This document shows, piece by piece, positions 14,547 through 26,970 of a stretch of DNA of 64,000 nt (its first letter is position 1; every line of letters starts with the position of its first letter). The position numbers were made by a program, and so were the translations under genes. Source of the DNA: Lates calcarifer. Lineage: Eukaryota; Chordata; Actinopteri; Centropomidae. The DNA is taken from the NCBI RefSeq assembly GCF_001640805.2, contig NC_066833.1:13782183-13846182 (forward strand). The letters are read 5' to 3'. The notes below the pieces were generated by a model that was not told where the DNA came from, searched no databases, and saw nothing but the letters and a program-made list of their open reading frames with translations.

Positions 14547-14560
14547 GTTGCCATGGAGAC
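14547..14560 (+). promoter_or_regulatory. RFX X-box-like site
   Basis: GTTGCCATGGAGAC has a perfect left half-site and the ATGG core; the right half deviates from RGYAAC at two positions. Confidence 0.3.
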
Positions 14561-15974
14561 TGACTGAGTTAGGATGTTGCTGTGGAAACTGAGAGGCTGC
14601 TCATTACCACCCACAGCAGCCCTCCCCACTCCCTCGAGTCAGCTAACACCACACAAACATTCACATATAAACGCACACACAGACATTAGACCCCTTTAAA
14701 TATGTTTTTTATGATGTATCAGTCATGAACATGACAGATTTAATGTGTTTTTAAACCTTACAGTCGAGAGAGAGAGCATATGTGTTCCTCTACTAATGCA
14801 CAATGAGCACCTTTGGCAATATTGTTCATGTAACAGTGAGGCCTAAATTGAATTTAGACAGGGAGGAGGATGATTCATTGGTCAGCATAGCTGAATGTAT
14901 TGTTCCTTTCATCCCAAATATCACATAGCACAACACCGACACAGAGGCTGCTGTGTTACATGTTACACCTCTGACGCTGGAGTGCTGGCATGTTATCTAA
15001 AATCGCATACTGGGGTGGCGTCACACCTGCTTTGTTTAGTTCAGTGTAAACAAGCAAAGGCGGTGTAATCAAGGGTCTTCTTAATGGTAATATATCTCTG
15101 TGTCAAAGTGGCAACTGAAAATAAATTTTGTTTGGTGAAATCCAGTCTGATCAGTGTCAATATCAAGATGAGTTATGTTACAGTTACAGGATTCATCCTG
15201 TTATTTCAGCACTCTTCACCTCAGATGTCTACACCACAGTCTAAACTACTTTTTGTCAACAGCTCTTTATAGCGACTCCCTTCTAACTGACAAGACATGC
15301 ATTCAGTCATCAGTAATGCACCAGTATAAATATATTGATAATTGATTAAATAATAAAGTTAATTTCTAAATTATCATAGTTATGACATATTGAAACTATT
15401 ACACAGTATAAGATGTCAGTTGATTTTTGTTGTCATCCCCAGGGTAACCGTAACATTGGTCCACACACTTGAGCAGGGCATCCTGCCTGCAGTTGTTTAT
15501 TAATTCAACAGTGGTTGTGTTGTCTATCCGTGGCTCACTGTTTCACTACTCCCCTGTGTTGTCTCTGTGATACTGATATGGACAAACAAACTGCACACTG
15601 CCAGAGAAGTCCATAGAATAGGCTTTGCAGTGTGTTGCATATGGTATTTAATGTAGAATACACAAAACATGATGTTGGACTACTTTCAAGTGTGTTAGCA
15701 TAGTTTTCTAATTAATGTCTTAGTGTTAAAATATAATATAGTAATATATATGCAGGCCAGAAGATGGAAATTATATTAAGACTATGATCAGATTGGACAT
15801 GATTTTTAGTTGTAGGAAGCACCTTTTTTAGTGTTATGCAAGTTGGTCATGCAGGCTTGTCTTTCTGTTTATTTGCCTAGATTTATGTAAACATCCATTT
15901 AAAATGCATGTTAAATAATTATAGGCATGTTATCATTCTGCAGTACACATGTTCATATAAAAAATTGCATTTCC

Positions 15975-16005
15975 AGGCTCTACCACAGGACCTGTGGTAG
16001 AGCCT
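15975..16005. repeat. perfect 15-bp inverted repeat with 1-base centre
   Basis: The arm AGGCTCTACCACAGG is followed by A and then its exact reverse complement. Confidence 0.97.
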
Positions 16006-16482
16006 ACTTTCGTCTTGTTTCTGATTGCAGTAATATTAGTTATGCTTTTATTATTTGCTCAGTGCAAATATATAAGTGTGTCCATTGCAAGTTCAGATTA
16101 CTACTCTCTGAAGCTACTGTATGGAAGTGCAGCTAAAAAAAAACTAAAACTAAAATAGAAATGTCCAGTGGATTATTAACTCATTAACTCATCAAATTAA
16201 TTTATTTAGAAACAATGTTAGCTTGTTTTGCTTCCTAGCATGTATAGAGGTTCAGATTTTTGAGAAATCCTTCTTCTTTTCTGAAATGAAAAAAGTTACA
16301 TTATGGAGACTGTTGTGTGTGTAAAAATACATGTGTCTCAGAGGAATCAGATGCTCTTCCTTCTGATCAGAGTTTAATGAAAATAGTGGTACATGCACCT
16401 CCTGCACCTTTCCTGTGTAAGGTACTCCACTTCTGGATATATTGAAGAATATTATACTAGGGCTTATTGTGACTGCAGAATC

Positions 16483-16512
16483 ACCTAATCACTGCAAAAG
16501 CTGTGATTAGGT
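16483..16512. repeat. hairpin-forming inverted repeat
   Basis: The arm ACCTAATCAC pairs exactly with GTGATTAGGT. Inside, GC pairs GC beyond one T-T mismatch, leaving an AAAA loop. Confidence 0.9.
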
Positions 16513-18475
16513 TCTAAATTTATATTCAGACAACAAATGATGAATTAAGCTGCATATTCAGGTAATAATTCTCTGTGGGCTCATCACTAGAAGCAATCCC
16601 TTTCACATTGTCACATTGTTTTTGATACATTATTGTTCTTTCCATACATCTTTGCTTGTGCTTTTCATCCTCACTCATGGACTATACAGAATAAATTGTG
16701 TCAAACACTATCTTGAAAAAACAAAAAACAAAATATGAAGACCTAGCTCAAGATTGTTTTGGCCCCATATTTAAACTGGAATCTACAGTGGCAGTGAAAG
16801 CTGCGTCCGCCTACACTAGAACAACAGTGAGGGATCAAAACCATAACCTTTCCATATGTGTCTGCTAGTGAGTCTTTGAGCATATGTGTGTGCATGCACT
16901 GAGGATTTGTGTGCACCAATGTATTTTTGTGAGATCACATTCTAGGGAGTGTTCATTAGCTTGCTGGTAATATAATTGAGCGGTGGTGTTTACATTGCAG
17001 CCCACGTAAACCAATAAAGAATCTGTGAAAATGCTTGCTCTGTTGTAAAGAGCACCACCATCTGAAGCTGTATAACGTCTGACGCAGATAGGGCCGGCAT
17101 TTTATTTGATGATACATATGGTGGCTTCTTTTTCACTGTGACTGTTGAAAAACACATCAGAAACAGAGTAAGAGTAATACACAGAGGTAAAATGAGGTAG
17201 AGAAATGGGTGACAGGGCCACATAGTGGAAGAAACAAAAAAAAATCTAATTTTAGCCAGGTCATTTACATTTTAATGTGTGTGGAAACCTTTTTTTATTA
17301 CGTTAACTCTTTTCCTCATCTTTCTTTAAACCCAGCAAAGAAATTTAATGCATTGAACAGGAAAAGAACAGGGAGAGGAAATTCACTTGCATAATTTGTA
17401 GTAAAAAAAAACGTTGTTTTCAGAGGTTCGCTTTCTTTCCCTCATTTATCATCTCCCAGTCGATTTCCCTTTTCTCTGTTTTCATTTGCGAGGGGAAATT
17501 AGGGGTTATTTTGGTCAACCATGGAGGGAACACTTGTCTGGAAGAGCCATAGTGCTTCAGCAGGATGTTTTATCCCTCTGAAACATATGCACTCAGTGTG
17601 TCACTACTAAGCAGCAAAGACCAGAGAAGGAAAAGTTTTCTTTTCACTGAGTGTTTGTGTTGTCCTGCTGCTGATTTATGGATTTATTTTACCATTCTTG
17701 AAATCACTCTCTTAGCTTTTTCCTCTGGACTATTTCTTGTTATTGGATTCCGATATAAAAAGCTGCATGTGTGCTTGCCACCATATCATTCAGTTATTAA
17801 AAAAGGATTTGCAATAGATGACAAAATGTTGAACCAGGGCGGCAGATGCTAAATTTATTGTTTTACTGTAACAGGGAGGTTAAACAGAGACAAAACTGGC
17901 TCACTGGGGTTTTATGAAAATGCTAATTTGGCTGGAAAATTGAGACCCAGATATGACAAAATTTAAATGTTATTGCTGTTTTTCTATTTACATTTTTAGT
18001 AGTGGTTTTACTTCATTTAATCCGAGGTTTTAATTAACTTTTTGTGTGCTGTTTTGGGAAAATGACTAGATAGATAATCTTACTTTTTATGCAATAAAAA
18101 TACCTTACTATGTCTTTAGCGTTCAACAGCAGAGGTGACCCTTAAACCGCTAATATAGTTTAAATTCCCCTCTAATCCATACTGCAAATGAGCATGGTAG
18201 CAGCAATGTAAGAAATGTACTAGAATGGAGGTTAAGTGACAACAAAAGCTGATATTTGGCAGATCAGTTTTGTTATCTCTCTGCACATGTTTTCTTTTTG
18301 CCCGTCCCATTCTTTTGAACACAATATCTCAGGAACAACTTTAGAAAATTTCTATTTCTATTTCTATTTCTTCTGTCTGTGAGGCAGTAAACCTAGTTTT
18401 TGATTGAGGGTAGTGACAGCCACCATTTTTGTGATGTAACAACTTCACAGCAAGAAAAATAGAAGTAATAATCTA

Positions 18476-18489
18476 GTTACCATAGTAAT
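18476..18489 (+). promoter_or_regulatory. RFX X-box-like site, one mismatch
   Basis: GTTACCATAGTAAT matches GTNRCC-N2-RGYAAC except for the last base. Confidence 0.3.
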
Positions 18490-19256
18490 TGTGAGCATGG
18501 GTCATGGACCACACTGACAGTTACAGATTTAGTTGTATTTTCCATGCTATTTAATTGGAATTAACAACAACTGCACACTAATTAAGACACCAACTAACTG
18601 AAACTAATTAACAGATGCTCTTCTTGTTTAAGCAACTTCACAGTGATGGTTAGCAGTCATTTTTAATGCAGGCCATGTGTGTGCTCCAGCAGAAGAGAGC
18701 AGGCGGCATCTTCCAAACCCCACCCAGCAGAAGAGTGACTGATGTGGGTTCAGAAAATACCACAGCAGCCTTGGAGGACCCAACCAGCTGGCTGCCTGCA
18801 CCTCACTTTTTCCAACATCCCAGTAGTTCCATAGAAACACACACATGCACACACTGCAGACCAGAAGCACCAGAAGTACAAACAACAAGGCACAAATATG
18901 GCTGCCATTCCGGGAATATTCATGCATGAAAACATTCAAGAATGAACACAAAAATTTCACTTTGAGTGAGCTTTAACCATTATAGCGTTGCCCTTTTAAA
19001 GCAAAGGAACAACACCAAAATGGGGAAATGCTCCATTAAAGGAAAAGTTGTAGACAATTCTCTTTTCAAAGTTCTAGTTTCAAAAGTCATAATTAACTTA
19101 TTGAGCTGTAGGACTGACATTTAGAGAAATGCCCAACACAGACATAAGCAGTGATACTTAGATTTTGATTCAGCAACCTGACGAGTTGATCAGTCATATT
19201 AGAGTTGAAACATTGTTGAATTCTCTGCTGACTGTCTTCATGTGTGATGATGCATT

Positions 19257-19278
19257 TTATATATATATATATATATAT
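19257..19278 (+). repeat. (AT)n microsatellite
   Basis: Eleven AT units, self-complementary. Confidence 0.95.
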
Positions 19279-20964
19279 GTACATTCAGTGAAGGTAAAGG
19301 CTGCCATTGAGGTTCTCTGTCTTTTAAGAGTTGCCTCTAATAAACTTCCTCTTCTTTTATTTATGTCCTTATATAAAACTGGTCCTGTGGAGACACTGTT
19401 CACAGCAGGATGGAGGAAAACAAGGAGAGCTTGTCCTGACACCTCAATACCTCACTTTGCTACTGGCTCACGCATGTTTGTTGCTGTGAGTGTTAATGAC
19501 ACCGGCTGCCATTTGTTGATCTAAACACACAAACTTGAGGAATAGTTTACTGTGTAAATTAAACCTGTAAAAAACTCTGGCTTCTGCTGTTGATTTTTAA
19601 GGATTATAGGCAAATATTGAAATATTGAGTAGCAGGCACTGGTTATTTTACATTTGTTTTTTGACAAAAATGTCCTTCACATTTTCCCAGGATCCAGGGC
19701 TATTTTATGTCAATTGACGAATCAATCAATGGGCTCATTATTTCATTTCTACATAATATCAATCAGTGGTACCGAGTCAAACATATAATGTATTCCATGT
19801 TTCCACATTTTTTCTGAAAGGTCATTGGTCATATGGTTTAGAGTGAAATTTCAGTGCCTACATCTGCCTCCTTTGTATATTTGTGTTATTTGTTCTCTTC
19901 AGTTTGTCTATTTCTCCTGACCTGCTCCTCACCCCAATTACTTGCCTGCTTTTGTCCTGCTGCCTCCTGGTGTGTGTATCCTGTTGGCATAAGATACTTT
20001 TGCTGCTTTTCCAGGAGGGCAGAGTCTGTTCTGTGTGCCTTGGTGTTCTGTCTCTGTTTTACCAAAACACAGGTGGGGACTGGACCACTCTTTGTGCTAT
20101 TATGTGAGAGTTCCCCTGGAGAAACTTTGCTGGGACGATTGAGAAAAGTGTGGCTAAAACAACACAACACTTCCTATTGGTCAGACTTATCAATAGTTAA
20201 ATCAGTTGCACAAGAACCTTGCCTCAATGAATACGGTCTGGAATAAGCAACATTTTCTCATTTCAAGAGAATCAGAAAAAACATTAAGTAGGTGAGGCAA
20301 AGAATCCTTGATGCTAGGGACACATTAACAGAATGCCAGTACTCAAAAAATATTTATGTTCAATACCTAGCTCTGTACAAAAATGTATGCATAATTTTGT
20401 ATGTACAGTTAACAGGCCTGTCTTTTGCTGTTTTAGTGGCCCATTCATACAACAAAAATATGCCTCTGGTACCCTTGGAAATGTCCATTTATTATTCTTC
20501 TGGATGTTGATGTCCTCTGATGACAGTGGATAATTTGATTTCCGAATCTCATTTCAAGGTTTTTGCAGACGCAAACATAAACTGGATCAAGTTTTCATAT
20601 CCATCTGTCTTTTTTCTTTCTTTTTGTATTTAAATTGCTTAAATCTAATCATATCACATCAGAGTTTAGTGCCATGTTTCCTTTTTAGTGAATGAAGCTG
20701 TCCTAAAAAAGATAATTAAAAAAGATAATTAAAAGATAATTTTATCAGTCACCATAGCCTGCTGTTTCCTCCAGGTTAAAAAAATATCTGTCATCAACTC
20801 ACTAATAATGCAAAATCAAACCTATGTGTCTCTCTGGGCTTTGGCATGATGGTGAATTATAATTAAAGATCCCCAAAAGGTCAGAATCAGTGGGACTGGT
20901 GAATCGTGAGAAAAAAAATACTGATGCTGAATTGTTACATTGCATGCACAAATTGAATAGTTGA

Positions 20965-21368
20965 CAGATTAACATAGACCGGAAGTTGTTTGGTCAGTTA
21001 CGATTTATACATGGGGTCATCATCCCTGTACCGTGACACTTCCCAACACTACTGTTTTGTGGACTGATGAAACTAAAGTTGAATTTTCTGGCAAGAACAC
21101 GCAGCACTACATTTTGCCTTAAAACAGGGACTGCATACCAATTTGAAAACATTGTCAGGTTGGCAGGCTGGCAGCTGAAGCTCAGTAGAGGCTGGATAAT
21201 GCAGCAGGACAATGACCATCAATACTGATGTACATCTAGTACAGGATAACAAGGAAAATCCATCTTCTGGAGTGGTCCAGTCAGAGCCCAGACATTAGTC
21301 CAGAAAAGATGATGTGGAATAACCTTAAGAGCTGTTAAAAGGGATCACATACTTTTTCTTGCCCCTGA
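20965..21368 (+). mobile_element. Tc1-like DNA transposon relic (plus strand)
   Basis: Fragments in shifting frames read WTDETKVEF (about 21060), MQQDND (about 21197) and LEWSSQSPDISPEKMMWNNL (21264-21323). These are Tc1 transposase landmarks. The right end shows a terminal-repeat remnant, cacatactttttcttgcc. Internal deletions and stops make it non-functional. The left boundary is uncertain. Confidence 0.75.
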
Positions 21369-24300
21369 ACATAGACCAAGGTTTAGATAACGCAGAAATA
21401 CTGTCATCACAGCATGACTACAGATCCGATGTCACCTGGTTAAATCTGTTCTCCCATTCAGCACTCCCTGCTGACAATATTCAACTTTTCATTAGCAGTG
21501 GTAATTTTTCTGACACCGTGACCAGGTATAGGGGTCAGTCATGAGGTGTGTCATGTGTGGAATCCAGCGTCTTTGTCAAACTCTATTTGATCAGATTAAG
21601 GATAGTTCTAGTTAAGAATAGTACAGCATGGCAGGCAGGAAGCTGAGCAGGACAGCCTGCTGGGGCAACTGATGAGGTGTTAAGTTCCTAGTCTTCTGGA
21701 GGGAACTGCAAAGGGCAATGTAGACAATGAGAGTGAATGTGTCACATGTATTAACTGTTGGTTGTATGGATGTTTGGCTGCAAGACTTTTGAATTAAATT
21801 GACAAGCTTTTATACTGGTGTTTAAGCCTTTGGAAATAAGAGAATTCTGTGCATGGAATTCCATACATGAGAAAATTTACTTGTTGGAGCTACTTCCCAT
21901 CGAGGGTAAAAAGTTAAGTAATGCAAGTCTCTCTACAAGTGACTGATTTCAAGACCTATCAAATGATGATGGAAATTCAGACAGACATTGTGCGATAATG
22001 GTGCAGAACCCCAGGAACAGTTTTGTTCCTGACATGCCTTCATTTTGATAAGATGCAGAGTGGCATTAGTCTGATGAAACTTTGAAACAAGCAAGGACAC
22101 TGTCACTAACTTACTGGCTTACTGTGTGCTTAGAAGTTCCCATTACTGTAATTTAATACAGGTAAATAAATAAGATGCCATACTATGTCTCCCTCGTGCT
22201 TATGACATTTGAACAACTTGGTAATGCTGACAACAAAACAAAGTAAACAAAATAAATAATTTAAAAACAAAACAAAACAAACAAACAAACAAAAAAAACC
22301 CACTAGGGATGTGTTAGACTCATTTCTCAGTTGCCTATCAGGACATATTTCTGGCCAATCGTGTATCTGTTCAAGATGTTACAGATAATTACACCAACTA
22401 TTTAATGGCTCTGTGCTTTATGTGTATAGCTGTGACTCAAAGTGTCTTTTTGGCATTGCTTTAAGCTGCCCCTGTTGGTCCTATGTGACATTTCTTCTAA
22501 TCCCATTATCCTTTCTTTTCACCAGTACCTGGTAAAGCCTAATTGGAGTAGTAGAAAACATGTCGTATTCAGACTAAAAATAGCAGTGTGTTGGAAAAAA
22601 AACATATTCAAGGGGACTATGTTTGTGTGGACATGTTGCTATAGGTATTGGAGAGAAGATAAAGTAACAAATGCAGTTTGCAGACTTATTTGATATAAAG
22701 ACACTGTCGAAGTTAATAGCTCTCAGCTCTCAGAAGTAATTTTCTCCTCGGTTCTTATGCTTGTTAGTTGAATGGAGCAATTACATACATATGACACAAG
22801 GCAAAGAACTATATCTGGAATATGATAATGCAAATGAATAGTGTCACTGAGCAGTGTTGGGCTGCACCGTGACCCTGTATTTTTGGAGCCGTCAGCAACC
22901 AAAACCCTACTGCACTGAAATGAATGAAACTTGAATGAAATGAATATCATAGTAATATAATTGCTTGTCTTAATTCATTGTTGCAGTGCAGCCACTAGGG
23001 AAGAATGAAATTTTAAAAATCTGAACACACTCTCTGTAATTACAAAAGTATAATATCAGACCTTCACTTCTAATTAGATAAGGGAGCTGTTGCAGCTGGA
23101 ATAGAAAACAAATGTATATGTCTATATGTGTTTGTGTATATGTGTGTTTGAATATGTTGTGTGAATGTGTTCCTGTGTGCTTTGTGAGAGTGAACAGAAC
23201 AGTGAAAGCCACCAGCATTTTTGGGTTTTGTTGCTCAACCTATTAAGAGAGACTTTTAGTATGTTGTTTTTGTATGTGTGTGTAAAATAGGCATTGTGAT
23301 TTCACTTTCATATCTTTTGCTTTTTACATTGACAGCACAGTTCAGCAGCCAACCAGGGACTCATGAGCCGAGGTGATGAGTTCCAGCTATTGTGGAATCA
23401 CACCTTCAGCTTGTCTAGGAAAGCTTATGCCAGAATGTGTTTGGAGTGGGACTGCAACAGACTGTTGAAGCTTTAGGAGGAGAAATACAGATTTGACATT
23501 CTGTCCTGGAGGAGTAGACCAGCCTTTTAACCTTGCAGAGATACTTGGTATTTCATTTAGGAATTCTCCTCCTTTCCTTTGTGCAAAAACTGAGGCTTTC
23601 CTCATGGAGGTGCAGGAGTACAATGTCCCAGGCTTTATACTGAAAGCTGTTCAGCCATTCAATTCACATGCACTCAGTACCAAGAATATGAACACTGATC
23701 TTCTTATATGTCTGGCACAGACAGGGGCTTTAGACTTGAATTATGACGCCCCTTTCCTGTTTTGTTGCAGTCATGAGCAGAATCTCATGGCATGGCAGCC
23801 GTCTGGAGAGGATCCAGTTTAAGTATCGAGATGGGATCTCCACCTATTGCAGGTTATAACATCCTTCGGTATTTATTGTACACTGTCATGTGCTCTTAAT
23901 GAACCAAGGACGTGGATCAGTAATTTCATGTGTGATGCCATGGTAAAAACATGTAATGGCTGCAATAATGTTTATTGTATGTTTATTACTGTAAGTTTAT
24001 TGTGTCCATGGTCACGAGCATTGTGTCAAAGTGTTAAAGATGAGGTTTTTCCTGAGGTGAATGTTGTCACTGCTTCCAAGAAGGTGATGAGTACAATGAA
24101 AGGACATTTGTAGGGCTGTGCCTCAAACAGTGTTTTTCAAGTTTAGGGTAAATATTAAACTTTTTTGGAGCCGACAATGTGGATTTAAAATAGATAAGAA
24201 AATATCTATAGATATTTAAAGATACATCTTACCTATAAATATTAAAATATATTCAAACCACACTTAATTGCTTTACAGTGAAACCATACATGTAAAGTCA

Positions 24301-24920
24301 CATGTTTATTCACATAAACATGTTCTAGTGTCTTTGGCCATCTCATCATCTTTTATGAGAGGTATAATAGTTATAAAATCCTAACGCACCATGGAACAAC
24401 ACCGGACAACACTGGACTGTTGATAACGCTGGCCTGCAGTAGAGGTCATACCAGCATCTGGCTCAAAACCTTAGTGTAGCCGACTGTCTAGTCTACTGCT
24501 CTGTTCTATTTAGTTTATAGTTAGGTTGTTAGGTGGTAGATTTTGAGACAGTGTCTGTAAAGGTGCTCTTTGCCCAGCTCACCTTGTTGCAACTATGATC
24601 CACAGAGTCTGATAAACTGTTTATTTTGGTCAAGTAGGGTGAAAATGTCAATTTATCTATCCAGATTTATCATAGGAAGGAAGGACTGGTTATTGTTTAT
24701 TGGTTATTGGTTATTGGAAATGTTTGTCATTTACATTGATATGAACTCAGTGCCCTCTCGCTGTGATACTCAGTGGCCAACAGCATCGACATGTATCAGT
24801 ATGTTCAGACAGTGGCTGTAGGACTAAAGCCATTTATTGTGTGTCAGCTCTTGTGTGCGACTGTGTATCTGATAAACAAGGCTGCATGGTTGTGTTTACC
24901 CTTTCATGAGGCTTTCCATT

Positions 24921-24961
24921 GTGTGTTGTGTGTGTGTGTGTGTGTGAGACAGAGAGAGAGA
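24921..24961 (+). repeat. (TG)n followed by (AG)n
   Basis: Adjacent TG and AG tracts, the first of the cluster that flanks the candidate 5'UTR exon at 25536. Confidence 0.95.
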
Positions 24962-25054
24962 GGGGGGGAGGAGAAGAGAAGAGGAGATACGTCTGAGTCT
25001 TTGTGGCTGCTGTCAAATGAACATTTCACATTAAATGAAGCACACACATAGACG

Positions 25055-25056
<2 letters not shown>

Positions 25057-25096
<40 letters not shown>
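25057..25096 (+). repeat. (GA)n microsatellite
   Basis: About 20 uninterrupted GA units. Confidence 0.95.
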
Positions 25097-25099
<3 letters not shown>

Positions 25100-25308
25100 G
25101 CTCTTCCTTTCTTGCTGTCACTTCATCTCTTTCTCTCCTGTGTACTGTGCTATTCCCAGCAGGGTGGTAGCACAGGGCTTCCTTTAGATCCTCAATTGAT
25201 TGGAAACCACTATCAGTCATATTCTCCCACCTCACCCACTTCTTACTACTTTCTCACCTCTGCCTCTACCCCTTCTTTTCCATCTGTCTGTAAGACATAC
25301 TGATGGAG

Positions 25309-25324
25309 TGTGTGTGTTTGTGTG

Positions 25325-25357
<33 letters not shown>
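25309..25357 (+). repeat. (TG)n microsatellite
   Basis: TG tract interrupted once by tatata. Confidence 0.95.
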
Positions 25358-25411
25358 TAGTGGAGGTGCCACCTGCCACTGCACTCCCAAAGTACTGGTA
25401 GACGAATCTAA

Positions 25412-25500
25412 TCTCTCTCTCTCTCTCTCACTCTCTCTCTCTCTCTCACACCCTCCATCTCCCTCTCCCTCTCTCCCCTCCCTCTCTCCCTCCCTCACTA
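25412..25500 (+). repeat. (CT)n and pyrimidine tract
   Basis: Nearly pure pyrimidine for about 90 bases, ending 36 bases upstream of the candidate exon's acceptor. Confidence 0.9.
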
Positions 25501-25535
25501 CTGTTCTTTTCCCTTATCCTCTCTCACCCTTTCAG

Positions 25536-25588
25536 GTCTCGGATGTTATCCTTTCTACTGAGCCACGGACAACATCCCATCTAGCCAG
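25536..25588 (+). other. map2: probable noncoding 5'UTR exon of map2
   Basis: A long pyrimidine tract ending ctttcag, a 53-base high-complexity segment, and a near-perfect donor ccag|gtgagt together look like a real internal exon. It stands out from flanking simple repeats. It lies upstream of the first coding exon on the same strand, so a map2 leader exon is the natural reading. It contains a complete short uORF (25543-25584). No transcript is available here to prove it. Confidence 0.6.
25543..25584 (+). CDS. upstream ORF, 13 codons, in the candidate 5'UTR exon
   Basis: The ATG at 25543 opens MLSFLLSHGQHPI and stops at TAG 25582-25584, four bases before the donor. It is therefore complete within one exon and independent of splicing. 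If the exon is used, this uORF could lower translation of map2. The Kozak context is ordinary (G at -3? the bases before ATG are tcgg). Confidence 0.4.
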   Translation: MLSFLLSHGQHPI

Positions 25589-25997
25589 GTGAGTCTCTCA
25601 GTCTCTTCCTCTCTCTCTCTCTCTCTGTTTTGCCCCCCCCCCTTTGTTTCTTCCTCTCTCTGTTCACTGCATATGCCTTTGGGTGCTGCTGCAAAGATGC
25701 TGCGTCACTGTACCAGTTTCATATAAACACTATTGTCATTTCACTGTAGGACAGAAGTAGCTGAAAAAAACAGCTGCATTTCTCTTTTGTCCCATCTGTT
25801 TTTCCTCTCTATCTCTGTCACCCTGTCATGCTGGGGAATGTGTCTTTTTATGTGTGTAACTGAATTCACTGATGTATGTTGTATATTTTAATGGAGAACT
25901 CAGGAGACGCAGAGTATAGAATGATGTACATTTGTATCCTGTGTTGGTGTATGCGTATGCATGTTAAGACAACAGGCTGTATTAGTGGTTTGTGTAG

Positions 25998-26001
<4 letters not shown>

Positions 26002-26033
<32 letters not shown>

Positions 26034-26048
26034 GGTTGGGGGGGGGGC
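26002..26048 (+). repeat. (TG)n followed by a G run
   Basis: About 16 TG units, then ttggtt and a run of about 11 G. Confidence 0.95.
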
Positions 26049-26782
26049 ATGTCTAGACACTCCCAGACAGTCATTCTGGTGGATGGTTTCACTTTCACAT
26101 GGCTCAGGTGCTGAGTCGAAAGGCACATTATTCCAACTATTTGAGACGCTGTAGATTCACTCTGTTCATCCAAATGCCAGTTGAAGGTGACAAATCAAAA
26201 GGGTGAAATACAAAATGTCTAGCACCCCATTCAGAGAAAGACAGACTCAACAACCTCAGGTATTTTGCCTTGTCATCCCTTTGGGCAAAGCAGCACAAAC
26301 AGTCTGGGTTGGCTAATAATGGATATGTGCAGTTGACTGACAATACCCTAGCCATTTCAGACTTTGAACCTGATGGATGCAATTCACACCCAAAATTGTG
26401 CTCCTTTTCTTTGAGTCAGTACTAATGCACATCAAATACAAGTCATTTGAATCAGCTGACTATACCTCTAAACTGATACTAGTTGCTTTGATGTCAAAGT
26501 GCCAGTAGGTAATCTGCCTCTGTTAAAAATGTCATTCTCTTGATATATGGCTCCTACAGATCAATGCAGCTTTCAACCTTTTATGTTGCGTTAGCTTGGT
26601 GGTCCATATGGTTGAGTGGCTATGGCTGTCATCAAATGCCCTCATATAAAACCATGGGCCTCTGCTCCCAGGTCATAAGATCACACAAGCTAATGGCACT
26701 CTATCTGCTATCTGCCCATCATGAAATGGCGAGGAGACAAATATTAATGAATGGCTGTTTGAAGCCAGAAGGATTTTTAACC

Positions 26783-26805
26783 TTTTTTTTTTTTTTTTTT
26801 TTTTT
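26783..26805 (+). repeat. poly(T) run
   Basis: 23 consecutive T. It could be the poly(A) tail of a minus-strand retroposed copy, but no body is recognised. Confidence 0.9.
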
Positions 26806-26970
26806 AACTCTCAGGAGTTGACAAACCAGTGGTTGATGTCTGCTGGGTGTGTAGGTGAGGCCATGCAAATGTTTGCTGATGCATTAGCTCTTGAGTTAAT
26901 TAGATCTTGATATAATACTGTGTATGTTTATAAAACTGATATTCTATAATATATCAAGGCTTATGGTTAT

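Larger units (their letters stand above)
3031..25535. other. noncoding DNA, upstream or first intron of map2
   Basis: No coding exon is seen. Contents are the listed repeats, a Tc1 relic, two inverted repeats, RFX-like sites, and a high-complexity block at about 9950-10350 that may be a conserved noncoding element. Short ORFs here have no recognisable domains. Confidence 0.6.

Noticed and set aside
19165..20246. Adjacent 119- and 130-codon plus-strand ORFs around 19.2-20.2 kb
   Set aside because: No domain, no matching splice pairs, and Leu/Cys/Ser-rich composition typical of chance ORFs in T-rich DNA.
25200..25592. 130-codon ORF over the repeat cluster
   Set aside because: Made of Leu-Ser and Val-Cys repeats translated from CT and TG microsatellites.
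26560..26720. tRNA-SINE-like text near 26.6 kb
   Set aside because: A faint box A-like string is present, but no box B at the right distance and no recognisable body.
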